DNA from: JARRQJ01 sp963810615
Lineage (GTDB): Bacteria > Pseudomonadota > Gammaproteobacteria > DRLM01
Reading direction: 5' to 3'
NCBI GenBank assembly: GCA_963810615.1
Contig: CAWEOA010000008.1
Location: forward strand, 186,001-250,000
Length of the DNA: 64,000 nt
Shown here piece after piece: positions 63,127 through 64,000 of the stretch. The notes beneath the pieces are model-generated. The model searched no databases. It saw only the letters and a program-made list of their open reading frames with translations, and had not been told where the DNA came from. Both the position numbers and the translations under genes were made by a program. Positions within the stretch are counted from its first letter, which is position 1, and every line of letters begins with the position of its first letter.

Positions 63127-63536
63127 GTCGCGCCGTTAATTAAACCGCCCTTGCGCGGCGATCACTGTTGAGGTCATGGAGATTTCAAGCACCCCATCCC
63201 CACCCCGGCCCTCCCCTTGAAGGGGAGGGTGACGAGGACGAGTACTAAGTGCGATGGCCAAGCTGAGTGTAGGTTTACTGTTCGTATTTAGTCCCTATTC
63301 TTCCATCCAAGTACCCTTGTATTAGTAGGTTCCTTCCCCCTCAGGGGGAAGGACAGGATGGGGGTGGGGTACACGGATTACTTGGCATTTCACGCTTTCC
63401 TCATCCGCGTCTTGGCTGCCCACCCAGGGTGCAAAATACATTGCACCCGTTCGGCGGGGAAAAGGTCCTCTGGATCTTTATTGTTTCCGCCTCACCCCCT
63501 CGAAGGGGAGGTCGTATAATCGGACAGCGTCACTAG
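63127..63536. other. Gene-free region with inverted CCCC-rich repeats
   Basis: 410 bases with two copies of one GC-rich repeat in opposite orientation: CCCCATCCCCACCCCGG with the stem CCCTCCCCTTGAAGGGGAGG (63190-63229) and the complement with CCTTCCCCCTCAGGGGGAAGG (63332-63371). A third, partial copy (CACCCCCTCGAAGGGGAGG) is near 63490. A CACCCAGG-rich stretch follows. No coding sequence. Confidence 0.7.
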
Positions 63537-64000
63537 TTATGGCGCCGAAGTCTTCTCCAGATTCCCCACGAAGCGGATGGCTTCGAAGCGGCGTTTCAGA
63601 TGCTTGCTGTAGAAGTCATGCATCCAGATGCCGTCGCTGTAGCGGATGCGGTTGCCGGCGTGGATATCCTGGTGGGATGCGGCCAGCCATTCCGAGCCGG
63701 TGTCGGTGTGCACCTGTAGATAGATGTAGATGCCGCCGTCTATAGCCTTGAGCACCGTGCCGTGATTGGGCAGATCCACGCGGGTGGCGGGTTGCATGCT
63801 ATCGTCATCGGCGGCCGCGTCGGCAATGCCGGGCGAGATCAGGGCGCCGTCTTTGTCGAGGCGGGTGATGAACACATTGTCGAAATAGCCCTGCGGATTG
63901 GTGCCGCCGATCACATACAGCCAATCGCCGTGCACGATCGTACCGAAATCGGCCAGCGGCGCGGGCAGCGGCGCGATCTTGCGCCAGGCGCTCAGCGAAC
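63537..64000 (-). CDS. Kelch-like repeat protein, partial
   Basis: The right window edge cuts off the N-terminus. The visible part contains a Kelch-type motif, WRKIAPLPAPLADFGTIVHG followed by DWLYVIGGTNPQGYFDNVF, in which adjacent Gly-Gly and the spaced Tyr/Trp match the repeat, and 130 more residues ending KTSAP. An in-frame GTG or ATG might serve but similarity continues upstream. No function can be assigned; Kelch beta-propellers mediate protein contact or carbohydrate binding. Confidence 0.6.
   Translation of the reverse strand, partial: SLSAWRKIAPLPAPLADFGTIVHGDWLYVIGGTNPQGYFDNVFITRLDKDGALISPGIADAAADDDSMQPATRVDLPNHGTVLKAIDGGIYIYLQVHTDTGSEWLAASHQDIHAGNRIRYSDGIWMHDFYSKHLKRRFEAIRFVGNLEKTSAP

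Overview
The window is a chromosomal segment of a moderately GC-rich gammaproteobacterium, probably a chemolithoautotroph. The gammaproteobacterial assignment rests on gene order: TIGR02449/zapA - 6S RNA - ygfA, divergent from ygfB-pepP-ubiH-ubiI, is the Escherichia/Pseudomonas arrangement. It is supported by comM-ubiK, argS next to a SPOR-domain gene, priA, yajQ and a class I glnK-amtB unit. Autotrophy is suggested by a complete form IC RuBisCO unit (cbbR divergent from rbcL-rbcS-cbbX). The genus cannot be told from the sequence.

Layout. 1-3.8 kb: end of a secreted phosphoesterase, an orphan modA, transposase and outer-membrane-protein scars, and two transglutaminase-like genes. 3.8-7.8 kb: comM, ubiK and a nitrogen-regulated glnK-amtB operon with NtrC-like sites and a sigma-54 promoter. 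7.9-14.8 kb: tfoX-like and CDGSH genes, a FetAB-type ABC exporter, and the RuBisCO locus. 14.8-19.5 kb: a GST, the divergent polyamine genes speE/speA, an outer-membrane barrel and a cupin. 19.9-23.6 kb: one very large PilZ-DUF1631-GGDEF-EAL protein. 23.7-27 kb: the Anbu proteasome-like peptidase, divergent from ATP-grasp and alpha-E genes. 27-32 kb: DUF488, SPOR, argS and priA. 32-41 kb: hemJ, a CLC channel, YqaA, a giant FAD/Fe-S oxidoreductase, and a DUF2844-DUF3443 pair, the second frameshifted. 41-47.7 kb: DUF2905, rpiA, a MITE-like element, ilvA, a histone H1-like gene, an EVE gene, ygfA, 6S RNA and zapA. 47-52.8 kb: ygfB-pepP-ubiH-ubiI and an NhaP-type antiporter. 52.9-60.1 kb: glycine riboswitch, gcvT, gcvH, gcvPA, tpx, gcvPB, dgkA and a PfkB kinase, with palindromic repeats in most of the gaps. 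60-64 kb: an MFS pseudogene, a methyltransferase, a membrane protein, a decayed VOC gene, yajQ, repeats and a partial Kelch-like gene.

How the parts work together. RuBisCO and CbbX fix CO2 and repair the inhibited enzyme under CbbR. GlnK-AmtB handles ammonium when nitrogen is scarce. The riboswitch turns on glycine cleavage when glycine is abundant, and 5-formyl-THF cyclo-ligase feeds the same one-carbon pool. UbiK, UbiH and UbiI belong to ubiquinone synthesis. The most system-like poorly understood set is Anbu + circularly permuted ATP-grasp + alpha-E, whose usual transglutaminase partners lie about 20 kb away. The least expected architectures are the four-domain cyclic-di-GMP protein, a small open frame between the glycine riboswitch terminator and gcvT, and repeat-inside-repeat structures in the glycine cleavage region.
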